Below are positions 1-5,122 of a stretch of 5,122 bases of DNA, one piece after another. Source of the DNA: Actinomycetes bacterium (GTDB lineage: Bacteria; Actinomycetota; Thermoleophilia; Gaiellales; Gaiellaceae); assembly GCA_025350775.1 (NCBI GenBank), contig JANXXF010000094.1, forward strand, positions 1 to 5,122. Reading direction: 5' to 3'. The notes under the pieces were generated by a model that was given only the letters and a program-made list of their open reading frames with translations, made no database searches and was not told the origin of the DNA. The translations under genes and the position numbers were made by a program. Numbering within the stretch: the stretch's first letter is position 1; every line of letters begins with the position of its first letter.

Positions 1-566
1 TGCGCAACCAGATCGCGCTGTTCATCCTTGCGCTGGCGCCGTTCTGGACGAGCTTCCTCATCCGCGCCGTCGCCTGGACATACCCGGTGGCCGGCCGGGA
101 GGGCGCCCTCAACCAGGCGCTCGGCGGGCTCGGGATCATCAGCAACCCGATCTCGGCGCTTGGCTTCTCCGAGCTGTCCGTCCGCGTCGCGCTGATCCAG
201 CTCTACATCCTGTTCATGGTCACGCCGCTGTTCTTCATGCTGTCCCAGGTCGACCGCAGCTCGCTCGAGGCTGCGCGTGACCTCGGCGGCAATGGCTTCC
301 GCGTCTTCAAGGAGGTAATCCTGCCGCAGACGATGCCTGGCGTCGTCATCGGCTCGATCTTCATCTTCGTGCTCACGATGGGCGAATACGGCAGCGTGCG
401 CGTGATCGGCGGCGGCAACGTGCAGTCGGTCGGCACGCTCGTGCAGAACCGCATCTCGGCGATCCAATACCCGCAGGGCGCCGCCTCCGCGGTGCTGCTG
501 ATCGCGGCGCTGATCCTCGGCGTGTTCGTGATCACGCGGTTCGCAAACCTGCGCGAGGAGCTCTGA
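1..566 (+). CDS. ABC transporter permease, PotB-like (5' partial)
   Basis: Inner-membrane permease of a binding-protein-dependent ABC importer, spermidine/putrescine (PotB) type. The gene enters from the left edge in the frame beginning at base 3, and 187 residues are visible before the TGA at 564-566. The first visible residues (LRAVAW-like segment FLIRAVAWTYP) resemble the conserved region near the second or third membrane helix of PotB proteins. Hydrophobic segments follow around visible residues 60-80 (LIQLYILFMVTPLFFML), 113-127 and 160-178. The EAA loop that docks on the ATPase is clear at 267-326 (EAARDLGG, then ILP 12 residues later). The start codon and first helices lie outside the window. 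The next gene starts on the last base of this stop codon, so the two permeases are translationally coupled and probably form a heterodimer. Family identity is firm; the substrate (polyamine or other) cannot be told from the permease alone. Confidence 0.9.
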   Translation, partial: RNQIALFILALAPFWTSFLIRAVAWTYPVAGREGALNQALGGLGIISNPISALGFSELSVRVALIQLYILFMVTPLFFMLSQVDRSSLEAARDLGGNGFRVFKEVILPQTMPGVVIGSIFIFVLTMGEYGSVRVIGGGNVQSVGTLVQNRISAIQYPQGAASAVLLIAALILGVFVITRFANLREEL

Positions 567-1504
567 TGACAGGCCTGCGCGCCAGCATCGGCAAGTGGTC
601 GCTCGCGACCTACTTCGTCGTCTTCCTGCTGTTCATCTATGGCCCGATGATCATCATGGCCGTGCTCTCCTTCCAGGGGCGCTACGGCGGCATCACGTTC
701 CCGTTCCGGGGGCCGATCTCGGGCCAGTGGTGGCAGTCGATCGTCGATTCGAAGGTGCCCGGGTCGAAGGCGACCGAGATCGGAACGGCGGCGACGCAGT
801 CGCTCAAGCTGAGCCTTGCGGCAGGCGCGGTCACCACACTGCTGGCGTTCGGTCTGTCGATGGCGTTCCGGCGGCGCTTCCGCGGCGACGGTGTCGCCTT
901 CTACCTGATCATGCTGGCCCTGATGACCCCGGGGTTCCTGGTTGCTCTCGGCACGCAGCTGTTCTGGAAGTCCATGGCGATCCCGACATCGGTCTGGAAG
1001 TCGGCGCTGGGAACGAACACGATCTGGGGCATCCCCTTCGGGTTTCTCGTGATGCTCGCGGTGTGGAACCGCTACGACGACCACATCGAGGAGGCGGCCC
1101 GCGACCTCGGCGCCGACCAGAAGACGACGTTCCGAGAGGTCACTCTGCCGCTCGTGTGGACGGGCCTCTTCGGCTGCTTCCTGTTCGGCTTCACGCTGAC
1201 CTGGAACGACTACGACCGTACAGCTCTGCTGCTGAATGGCTCCGAGGCAGTGACGCTGCCGATCCAGATCTTCGCGCAGACGCAGTTCTCGGCGATCCGG
1301 CCTGATCTCTATGCGCTCGGCAGCGCTACCACGGGGCTGTCGCTGCTCGTGATCTTCGCGGCGCTCGTGATCGCGCTCGTGCGCATGAAGATCAGCACCA
1401 GAACCGGCGGGCCCGAGAAAGCTGCGATCAAGGCTGAGGAGACCGGCCAAGCCGAAGGCTTCAAGGTCAGCGCGGCGCCGGCCGCACCCGCCTCGGGCGA
1501 CTAG
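566..1504 (+). CDS. ABC transporter permease, PotC-like
   Basis: Second membrane subunit of the importer, 312 residues, somewhat longer than typical PotC. Membrane segments fall at about residues 13-36, 80-101, 109-135, 150-168, 197-215 and 249-274, the six-helix plan of the family. The EAA loop is at residues 175-195 (EEAARDLGA, then TLP), which contacts the nucleotide-binding subunit. The ATG at 566 shares its A with the TGA of the upstream permease and has a GAGGAG at 555-560, five bases upstream, so the start is well supported. The last 35 or so residues are a hydrophilic tail rich in Ala, Lys and Glu with no recognised domain. The ATPase and the periplasmic or lipoprotein binding subunit are not in the window and presumably lie upstream. 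PotC-like fold is certain at family level; polyamine specificity is inference. Confidence 0.92.
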   Translation: MTGLRASIGKWSLATYFVVFLLFIYGPMIIMAVLSFQGRYGGITFPFRGPISGQWWQSIVDSKVPGSKATEIGTAATQSLKLSLAAGAVTTLLAFGLSMAFRRRFRGDGVAFYLIMLALMTPGFLVALGTQLFWKSMAIPTSVWKSALGTNTIWGIPFGFLVMLAVWNRYDDHIEEAARDLGADQKTTFREVTLPLVWTGLFGCFLFGFTLTWNDYDRTALLLNGSEAVTLPIQIFAQTQFSAIRPDLYALGSATTGLSLLVIFAALVIALVRMKISTRTGGPEKAAIKAEETGQAEGFKVSAAPAAPASGD

Positions 1505-1506
1505 TC

Positions 1507-1511
1507 AGGAG
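1507..1511 (+). promoter_or_regulatory. Ribosome binding site for the asparaginase ORF
   Basis: AGGAG lies nine bases before the ATG at 1521, in the 16-base gap after the permease stop. It fixes the asparaginase start and suggests the gene was the third cistron of the transporter operon. Confidence 0.6.
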
Positions 1512-1520
1512 CGAAGGCGC

Positions 1521-1638
1521 ATGGGGATCGTGGTCGTCGCGACGGGCGGGACGATCTCCATGCAGCCCGATCCTGCCACGGGCGGGCTCGTGCCCGCGCT
1601 CAGCGGCACCGACCACGGCGAGCTGGCCGCCCCCGCCG
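1521..1638 (+). pseudogene. L-asparaginase, N-terminal fragment (truncated)
   Basis: The ATG at 1521 opens a protein beginning MGIVVVATGGTISM, the signature first strand and nucleophile loop of type I/II L-asparaginases (L-asparagine to aspartate plus ammonia); Thr11 would be the first catalytic threonine. Family resemblance continues through about residue 35 (GLVPALSGTD) and then disappears. The second catalytic motif (TDT) and the remaining roughly 280 residues of a normal 320-residue enzyme are absent. The frame stays open to a TGA at 1788-1790, but that part is antisense to the DUF309 gene and has no asparaginase character. The coordinates given end just before the DUF309 stop codon. It follows the permeases by 16 bases with a good ribosome site, so an intact copy would be an operon member. 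Cause of the truncation: deletion, rearrangement or assembly chimera; the sequence alone cannot decide. Confidence 0.7.
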
Positions 1639-1641
1639 CTA
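1615..1641. other. Junction: asparaginase fragment to DUF309 3' end
   Basis: Within these bases the + strand frame stops resembling asparaginase and the - strand DUF309 gene ends (stop at 1639-1641). There is no intergenic spacer, terminator hairpin, target duplication or inverted repeat to suggest a mobile element. The exact breakpoint cannot be fixed by eye because the stretch is a run of GC-rich Ala codons. Confidence 0.55.
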
Positions 1642-1998
1642 CGTGGTGCGCTCGTCCGTCTCGACCGCGGCGATCAGCTCGGCCAGCTCCAGGTCGAGCT
1701 CGTCATGGCGCGGCAGGAACGGCTGGAGCCGCCGGCGGGCGTGGGCGAGCTGGCGGCTCTTGCCCGTGCTGTCGCCGCCCAGCCCCTTGAAGCCGGCGAC
1801 GGCGAGGTGGAAGAGCCCGCGGGCGAGCTCCTCCAGTGCCGCGTCATCGGACTTCTCGGCGGCCTCCAGGAACGATCGGGACGCGTGCCAGTACGACCCG
1901 CGCTCGAGCTCGCCGGCGCCGAGCCAGAAGCAGGCGCGGGCGCGGTCGGCGCGCGGCGGCCACTCGTCTTCCTCGGCCGCCGCGTCACCGGCCTCCAA
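1639..1998 (-). CDS. DUF309 family protein
   Basis: Small, mostly helical protein of 119 residues resembling DUF309, a family of unknown biochemical function. The diagnostic pattern is present: an N-terminal RARACFWLGAGELERGSYWHA segment (residues about 20-39; the family usually has a Phe/Tyr-Glu-Ala-His-Glu motif here, changed to YWHAS) and a second helix pair, RGLFHLAVAGFKGLGGDSTGK (about 60-80), that matches the family's 'QGLIQLAAA...GN..GA' region. The start is uncertain: the best candidate is TTG at 1998, eight bases after the stop of the upstream deacetylase, with no good Shine-Dalgarno, suggesting translational coupling. The stop is at 1639-1641, right at the point where the asparaginase fragment on the other strand loses its identity. 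Likely co-transcribed with the deacetylase. Function not known. Confidence 0.72.
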   Translation of the reverse strand: MEAGDAAAEEDEWPPRADRARACFWLGAGELERGSYWHASRSFLEAAEKSDDAALEELARGLFHLAVAGFKGLGGDSTGKSRQLAHARRRLQPFLPRHDELDLELAELIAAVETDERTT

Positions 1999-2006
1999 CT
2001 CGGGGC

Positions 2007-2888
2007 CTACTTCTTCCGTGGGCTCCTCCCGGCGAAGTCGTCCGCGATCTGGTCGAACGTCGCCCAGCGGATGCCCTCGTGCTTGTTGATGTGCTCGATG
2101 ATCCGCTCGTGCATCGCAAGCACCTGGGGCCGCCCGGAGACGTCCGGGTGGATGGTCATCGCGAACACCGCGTACTCGTATTCGCGGTACACCCAGTCGA
2201 ACTGATCCAGCCAGAGCTGCTCGATATCACGCGGGTTGACGAACCCGTGGCTGTTCGGTGCGGCCTTGATGAACATCATCGGCGGCAGGTCGTCGAGGTA
2301 CCAGCTGGCCGGGATCTCGATCAGGTCGGTCTCGTGGCCGCGCACGAGCGGCTTCATCCACTCCTCGGCCTGCTTCGTGTAGTCGATCTTCGTCCACGTG
2401 TCGCCGACGCGCACGTAGTACGGGTGATGGTCGTTGTGCATCAGCGAATGGTCGTACTTGATGCCGTGCTTCAGCAGCAGCTCGTTGGTGACGGTCGAGA
2501 ACTCCCACCACGGGGCGACGTAGCCGGTCGGGCGGCGCCCGGAGACCTGCTCGATCAGCTCGATGCAGCGGACGAGGACGGTCTCCTCCTGCTCGCGCGT
2601 CATCGCGATCGGGTTCTCGTGCGAGTACCCATGCAGGCCGATCTCGTGGCCGCCCGCGACGACCATCGCCGTCTCCTCGGGGAAGGTCTCGATCGAGTGG
2701 CCGGGGATGAACCAGGTCGTCTTGAGGCCGAAGCGCTCGAATAGCTTGAGCAGCCGTGGCATGCCGATCTCGCCCGCGAAGAGGCCCCGCGAGATGTCGT
2801 CGGGCGAGTTCTCACCGCCGTACGAGCCGAGCCAGCCGGCGACTGCGTCGACATCGATGCCGTATGCGCAGAGAATCTCCTTGGCCAT
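2007..2888 (-). CDS. Polysaccharide deacetylase, Helicobacter PgdA (HP0310)-like
   Basis: Metal-dependent deacetylase of the carbohydrate esterase 4 / NodB fold, 293 residues, the same length as H. pylori PgdA as I recall it, with strong resemblance along the whole chain. The metal ligands sit at the positions known for that enzyme: Asp14 with His86 and His90 (motif HGYSHENP); Asp12 (GIDVD) is the likely catalytic base. Other family marks are APWWEFS at about 125-131, MHNDHHPYY near the middle and TIHPD around His247. There is no signal peptide, so it is cytoplasmic or exported by an unknown route. The ATG at 2886-2888 has a strong GAGGAGGAGGA upstream. In H. pylori the gene is linked to peptidoglycan N-deacetylation and lysozyme resistance, but this subgroup also resembles hydrolases of small cyclic amides (allantoinase PuuE-like), so the substrate is open here. 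The DUF309 gene follows it. Confidence 0.9.
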   Translation of the reverse strand: MAKEILCAYGIDVDAVAGWLGSYGGENSPDDISRGLFAGEIGMPRLLKLFERFGLKTTWFIPGHSIETFPEETAMVVAGGHEIGLHGYSHENPIAMTREQEETVLVRCIELIEQVSGRRPTGYVAPWWEFSTVTNELLLKHGIKYDHSLMHNDHHPYYVRVGDTWTKIDYTKQAEEWMKPLVRGHETDLIEIPASWYLDDLPPMMFIKAAPNSHGFVNPRDIEQLWLDQFDWVYREYEYAVFAMTIHPDVSGRPQVLAMHERIIEHINKHEGIRWATFDQIADDFAGRSPRKK

Positions 2889-2891
2889 GTG

Positions 2892-2902
2892 TCCTCCTCC
2901 TC
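2892..2902 (-). promoter_or_regulatory. Strong ribosome binding site for the deacetylase
   Basis: On the - strand the bases read GAGGAGGAGGA, ending three bases before the ATG at 2888, with AGGAGG cores at 4 to 7 base spacing. It is the best Shine-Dalgarno in the window and fixes the deacetylase start. It lies inside the short gap between the two divergent genes, which argues that the + strand neighbour starts at 2922 or 2943 rather than at the GTG at 2889. Confidence 0.75.
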
Positions 2903-2942
2903 GGGTGGTCGTGCACGGCTAATGGTAGAAACCTCCGCAGGT

Positions 2943-3230
2943 ATGTGCGTCCTCTGCGGTCAACTCCTGTCGAGCCACTGGGCGGAAGTGGGGGGCGGGA
3001 CACGCGACCGGATCGCGCGGGTGAAGTTCCTGAACACCGTGCTTGCCCACTGGGGCCTGCGCCTGGACGACTGGGGAAACCGCGTCTATGTGCTGCGCAA
3101 CGCCAAGGGCGTGGGCAAGCCGGTGCCCGATCTGGGGCGGCTCTGGGTCATCGCCGAGCAGCTCAACGACGGGCCGCTCGACCCGCTCGACCCCGCGCTC
3201 GCGCAGCGGCTGCGGGCGGGAGCGGCATGA
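2943..3230 (+). CDS. Small CxxC protein upstream of CobW-type GTPase
   Basis: Protein of 95 residues from the ATG at 2943, beginning MCVLCGQLLSSHWAE: a Cys-x-x-Cys pair at residues 2 and 5 followed by a His at about 12, a layout that could bind zinc or another metal. The rest has a basic helix (RDRIARVKFLNTVLAHWGL) and a strand-like part with YVLRNAKG, then a DLGRLWVIAEQL helix and a PLDPLDP motif before the end. I know of similar small conserved proteins next to COG0523 GTPases but no assigned function. The start was chosen because CVLCG is expected at the extreme N terminus; ATG 2922 (102 residues) and GTG 2889 are alternatives, and none has a convincing Shine-Dalgarno. Its TGA overlaps the ATG of the GTPase (ATGA at 3227-3230), so the two are translationally coupled and probably act together. 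Confidence 0.7.
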   Translation: MCVLCGQLLSSHWAEVGGGTRDRIARVKFLNTVLAHWGLRLDDWGNRVYVLRNAKGVGKPVPDLGRLWVIAEQLNDGPLDPLDPALAQRLRAGAA

Positions 3231-4327
3231 CGGACGATCCCCGCGGCGCGGACGAGCGGATCCCCGTCACCCTGCTGACCGGCTTCCTGGGCAGTGGCAA
3301 GACGACGTTGCTGGCCCGGCTGCTCGGGCATCCGGGGATGGGCGAGACGGCAGTCATCGTCAACGAGCTGGGCGAGGTCGGGATCGACCACCACCTGCTG
3401 ACCCGCGTCGACGAGCGCACGGTGCTGCTCGACTCCGGCTGCCTCTGCTGCACGCTGCGCGGCGACCTCGCTGATGAGCTGCGCGACCTGATCGACCGCC
3501 GCGACGCCGGTGAGATCCCGCCGTTCCGCCGCGTCGTCGTCGAGACCACCGGGCTCGCAGAGCCGGCGCCGATCCTCTTCACGCTGCTCACCGACCGCCT
3601 CGTCCAGGCCAACTACCGGCTCGACGGCACCGTCACCACGGTCGACGCCGTCAATGGCGCCGATCAGCTCGACCGCCAGCCCGAGGCGGCGAAGCAGGCG
3701 GCGGTTGCCGACCGGCTCGTCGTCACGAAGACTGACATCGCCGGCCCGGGCGCAGCCGCGGGGCTCGCGGCGCGGCTGCGTCGCATCAATCCGCACGCGC
3801 CCATCCTCGAGGTCGTCCTGGGCGAGATCGAGCCGGATGCGCTGCTCGCCGCACCGGAGCGCGACCTGCGCGCGGTTGCGGACGAGCTCGCCGCCGAGAG
3901 GGCGGCCAACCGGGCCGGGCAGCTGCACGAGAGCGGCGACAGCGCGGGCCGCGGGCACGACCACGGCGACGGCCGCGGCCGGGGCGCCCGCCTCGGCACG
4001 GGGCATCAGCACGGCTCTGGCGAGGCACACGCGTTCTCGATCGTGCTCGAGGAGGCGCTCGACTGGACGGCGTTCGGTGTCTGGCTCTCGATGCTGCTGC
4101 AGGCGCACGGCCAGAGCGTGCTGCGCGTGAAGGGGCTGCTAGACGTCGGCGGCGAGGGGCCGCTGCTGCTCAACGGCGTGCAGCACGTCGTCCACCCGCC
4201 CGAGCACCTTGTCGCGTGGCCCGACAGCGATCGCCGCTCGCGGCTCGTCGTGATCGCGCGCGGCATCGACGAGGGCGCGGTGCGCGACTCACTGGTCGCG
4301 TTCGACGCCGCAGCCCGGGCCGGCTAG
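3227..4327 (+). CDS. CobW/COG0523 family GTPase, putative metallochaperone
   Basis: GTPase of 366 residues in the G3E class, CobW subgroup, whose members deliver zinc, cobalt or other metals to target proteins, using GTP. Motifs in order: Walker A GFLGSGKT at 20-26 with Thr18-Gly19 before it; switch region NELGEVGID at 46-54; the metal-binding CLCC at 72-75; ETTGLAEP at 106-113; and the guanine-specificity motif TKTD at 167-170, a variant also seen in E. coli YjiA. A Gly/His/Asp-rich linker at about 234-268 (GHDHGDG, GHQHGSG) could bind metal and joins to the CobW C-terminal domain at about 268-360 (beginning AHAFSIVLEEALDW). The start at 3227 overlaps the preceding stop, with GGGAG four bases upstream. 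The next ATG follows its TAG directly. Family is certain; the metal and client are unknown, though the adjacent metal-dependent deacetylase is a candidate client. Confidence 0.93.
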   Translation: MTDDPRGADERIPVTLLTGFLGSGKTTLLARLLGHPGMGETAVIVNELGEVGIDHHLLTRVDERTVLLDSGCLCCTLRGDLADELRDLIDRRDAGEIPPFRRVVVETTGLAEPAPILFTLLTDRLVQANYRLDGTVTTVDAVNGADQLDRQPEAAKQAAVADRLVVTKTDIAGPGAAAGLAARLRRINPHAPILEVVLGEIEPDALLAAPERDLRAVADELAAERAANRAGQLHESGDSAGRGHDHGDGRGRGARLGTGHQHGSGEAHAFSIVLEEALDWTAFGVWLSMLLQAHGQSVLRVKGLLDVGGEGPLLLNGVQHVVHPPEHLVAWPDSDRRSRLVVIARGIDEGAVRDSLVAFDAAARAG

Positions 4328-4468
4328 ATGCAGCGTCCGGGGGGAAGAGAGCTGGGGGCCGGGCTCGGCCTGGCGACGGTGCTCATGTGGGGCTCGCAGT
4401 TCACCGTGTCCAAGCTGCTGTTCCGCCACATCGACGCGTACGCGGTGACTGCCATCCGCTACGGCTTC
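4328..4468 (+). other. EamA/DMT transporter N-terminal fragment
   Basis: The first 47 codons match the start of an EamA drug/metabolite exporter: GLGLATVLMWGSQFTVSKLL is the usual first helix with the conserved Trp-Gly-Ser, followed by HIDAYAVTAIRYGF, which leads into helix two in intact proteins. About 240 residues and nine helices of a normal exporter are absent. Resemblance ends at the Arg-Tyr-Gly-Phe at 4457-4468, where flotillin begins in the same frame. No Shine-Dalgarno is visible; the ATG abuts the TAG of the GTPase (TAGATG), so reinitiation is likely, and the intact exporter was probably the last gene of this operon. Confidence 0.7.
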
Positions 4469-5122
4469 GGCGGGACGCACATCGTGCAGGGCGGATCGCA
4501 GCTGGTGTTTCCGCTGATCCACAGCGCCCAGGAGCTGTCGCTCGAACTGATGTCCTTCGATGTCGCGCCGCAGCAGGCGTTGTATACCAAACAGGGCGTC
4601 GCGCTGAATGTTGAGGCGGTCTCCCAGATCAAGGTCAAGAACGATCCGCAAAGCATCCTCACCGCCGCCGAGCAGTTCCTTTCCAAGCCGGCGCAGGAGC
4701 GGCAGAACCTGATCCGGCTGGTGATGGAAGGCCACCTGCGCGGCATCACGGGCCTGCTGACGGTCGAGAGCATCGTCAAGGAACCGGAGATGGTCGCGGC
4801 GCAAGTCCGCTCCGGCGTCGCGGATGATTTGTACAAAATGGGCCTGGAAGTGATCTCGTTCACGATCCGCGACCTGCGCGACGACAACGAGTACATTGCG
4901 AACATGGGCCGCCCGGACATCGCGCGTATCAAGCGGGAAGCGGACATCGCGACTGCGGAGGCGATGCGCGACACCGAGATTCGCAAGGCGCAAGCCGTGC
5001 GAGAAGCCGCCGTCGCCCGCGCGATGGCGGATCAGGAGACGACGATCGCCCGCGCCGCCTCGGAAACCAAGCAGGCCGAGGCGATCCGCGACTTGAACCT
5101 GAAGAAGTCCGAGTACGAGCAG
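4328..5122 (+). CDS. Chimeric ORF: EamA N terminus joined to flotillin (3' partial)
   Basis: One open frame of 265 codons from the ATG directly after the GTPase stop to the window edge, with no stop codon. Residues 1-47 are the first membrane helix of an EamA/DMT exporter. From about residue 48 (GGTHIVQGG) the chain is a bacterial flotillin of the SPFH/band 7 family: SLELMSFDVAP at about 70-80, LYTKQGVALNVEAVSQIKVK at about 85-104, AEQFLSKP, MEGHLRGITG and GLEVISFTIRDLRD at about 173-186, then NMGRPDIARIKREADIA (192 onward) opening the Ala/Glu-rich flotillin coiled coil that continues past the edge. Flotillins are scaffold proteins of ordered membrane domains. The normal flotillin N terminus (own membrane anchor and first SPFH strands) is missing and replaced by the EamA helix. 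The flotillin part uses more A/T-ending codons (TTG, TAT, AAA, AAT, GTT, TTT) than the genes before it, hinting at a different origin. Flotillin identity is firm; whether this fusion exists in a cell is doubtful. Confidence 0.75.
   Translation, partial: MQRPGGRELGAGLGLATVLMWGSQFTVSKLLFRHIDAYAVTAIRYGFGGTHIVQGGSQLVFPLIHSAQELSLELMSFDVAPQQALYTKQGVALNVEAVSQIKVKNDPQSILTAAEQFLSKPAQERQNLIRLVMEGHLRGITGLLTVESIVKEPEMVAAQVRSGVADDLYKMGLEVISFTIRDLRDDNEYIANMGRPDIARIKREADIATAEAMRDTEIRKAQAVREAAVARAMADQETTIARAASETKQAEAIRDLNLKKSEYEQ

Noticed and set aside
203..1450. Long open frame of 415 codons on the - strand across the permeases
   Set aside because: It is antisense to two clear membrane permeases, its composition is Arg/Glu/His-rich with no domain, and such frames are common in high-GC coding DNA.
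1642..1790. Continuation of the asparaginase frame to a TGA at 1788-1790
   Set aside because: No asparaginase features; it is antisense to DUF309, which explains the sequence.
1836..2744. 302-codon + strand open frame opposite the deacetylase and DUF309 genes
   Set aside because: Low-complexity Arg/Val/Asp-rich translation typical of an antisense frame; the - strand genes have full family motifs.
2922..2927. TACCAT on the - strand as a -10 box for the deacetylase
   Set aside because: Distance to the ribosome site is acceptable, but no -35-like hexamer stands about 17 bases upstream; a six-base match is not enough.
2756..3226. Possible upstream extension of the GTPase by 157 codons
   Set aside because: It would overlap the deacetylase start and the whole CxxC gene, and its sequence is Arg-rich and featureless; the ATG at 3227 sits at the normal family N terminus.
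3725..3736. TKTD in place of the NKxD guanine motif of the GTPase
   Set aside because: The Thr variant is usual in the YjiA/COG0523 group, so it is not a defect.
3086..4108. 340-codon - strand open frame opposite the GTPase
   Set aside because: Shadow of the GTPase gene; no recognisable motif, while the + strand has every GTPase signature.

Overview
The window is high-GC bacterial DNA, densely coding on both strands, with G or C at most third codon positions. The gene set (polyamine-type ABC permeases, a CobW/COG0523 GTPase, a Helicobacter PgdA-type deacetylase and a DUF309 protein) and the base composition would suit a high-GC soil or aquatic bacterium, for example a deep-branching actinobacterium. 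That placement is an inference, since no marker gene is present. No rRNA, tRNA, CRISPR array or recognisable insertion sequence is visible, and no stretch over 300 bases lacks a gene.

The window reads as three blocks. Block A (1 to about 1635, + strand) holds the end of a PotB-like permease, a complete PotC-like permease starting on the stop of the first, and the first 35 to 40 codons of an L-asparaginase that then stops resembling its family. Block B (about 1639 to 4468) is divergent. On the - strand, a 293-residue polysaccharide deacetylase of the H. pylori PgdA type is followed 8 bases later by a small DUF309 protein. On the + strand, a small CxxC protein overlaps a CobW-type GTPase by 4 bases, and the stop codon of the GTPase is directly followed by the ATG of an EamA (drug/metabolite exporter) gene. 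Block C (about 4457 to 5122) is the SPFH domain and start of the coiled coil of a flotillin, running off the window edge.

The two block boundaries are the most notable structures. At about 1615-1641 the asparaginase loses its identity exactly where the DUF309 gene on the other strand ends. At 4457-4471 the EamA protein, after only about 47 residues, continues in frame as flotillin. The switch falls on a short Arg-Tyr-Gly-Phe stretch that is plausible in both families, giving an open chimeric ORF of 265 or more codons. Either could be a real rearrangement, but two abrupt breaks in 5 kb make a chimeric assembly or decayed genes the first hypothesis.

Functionally, block A would import a polyamine-like or other small cationic or amino compound, and asparaginase would release ammonia from amides. 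Block B combines a probable metal chaperone GTPase and a possible zinc-binding partner with a metal-dependent deacetylase read from the same short divergent region. A link between metal supply and hydrolase is an attractive but unproven reading.
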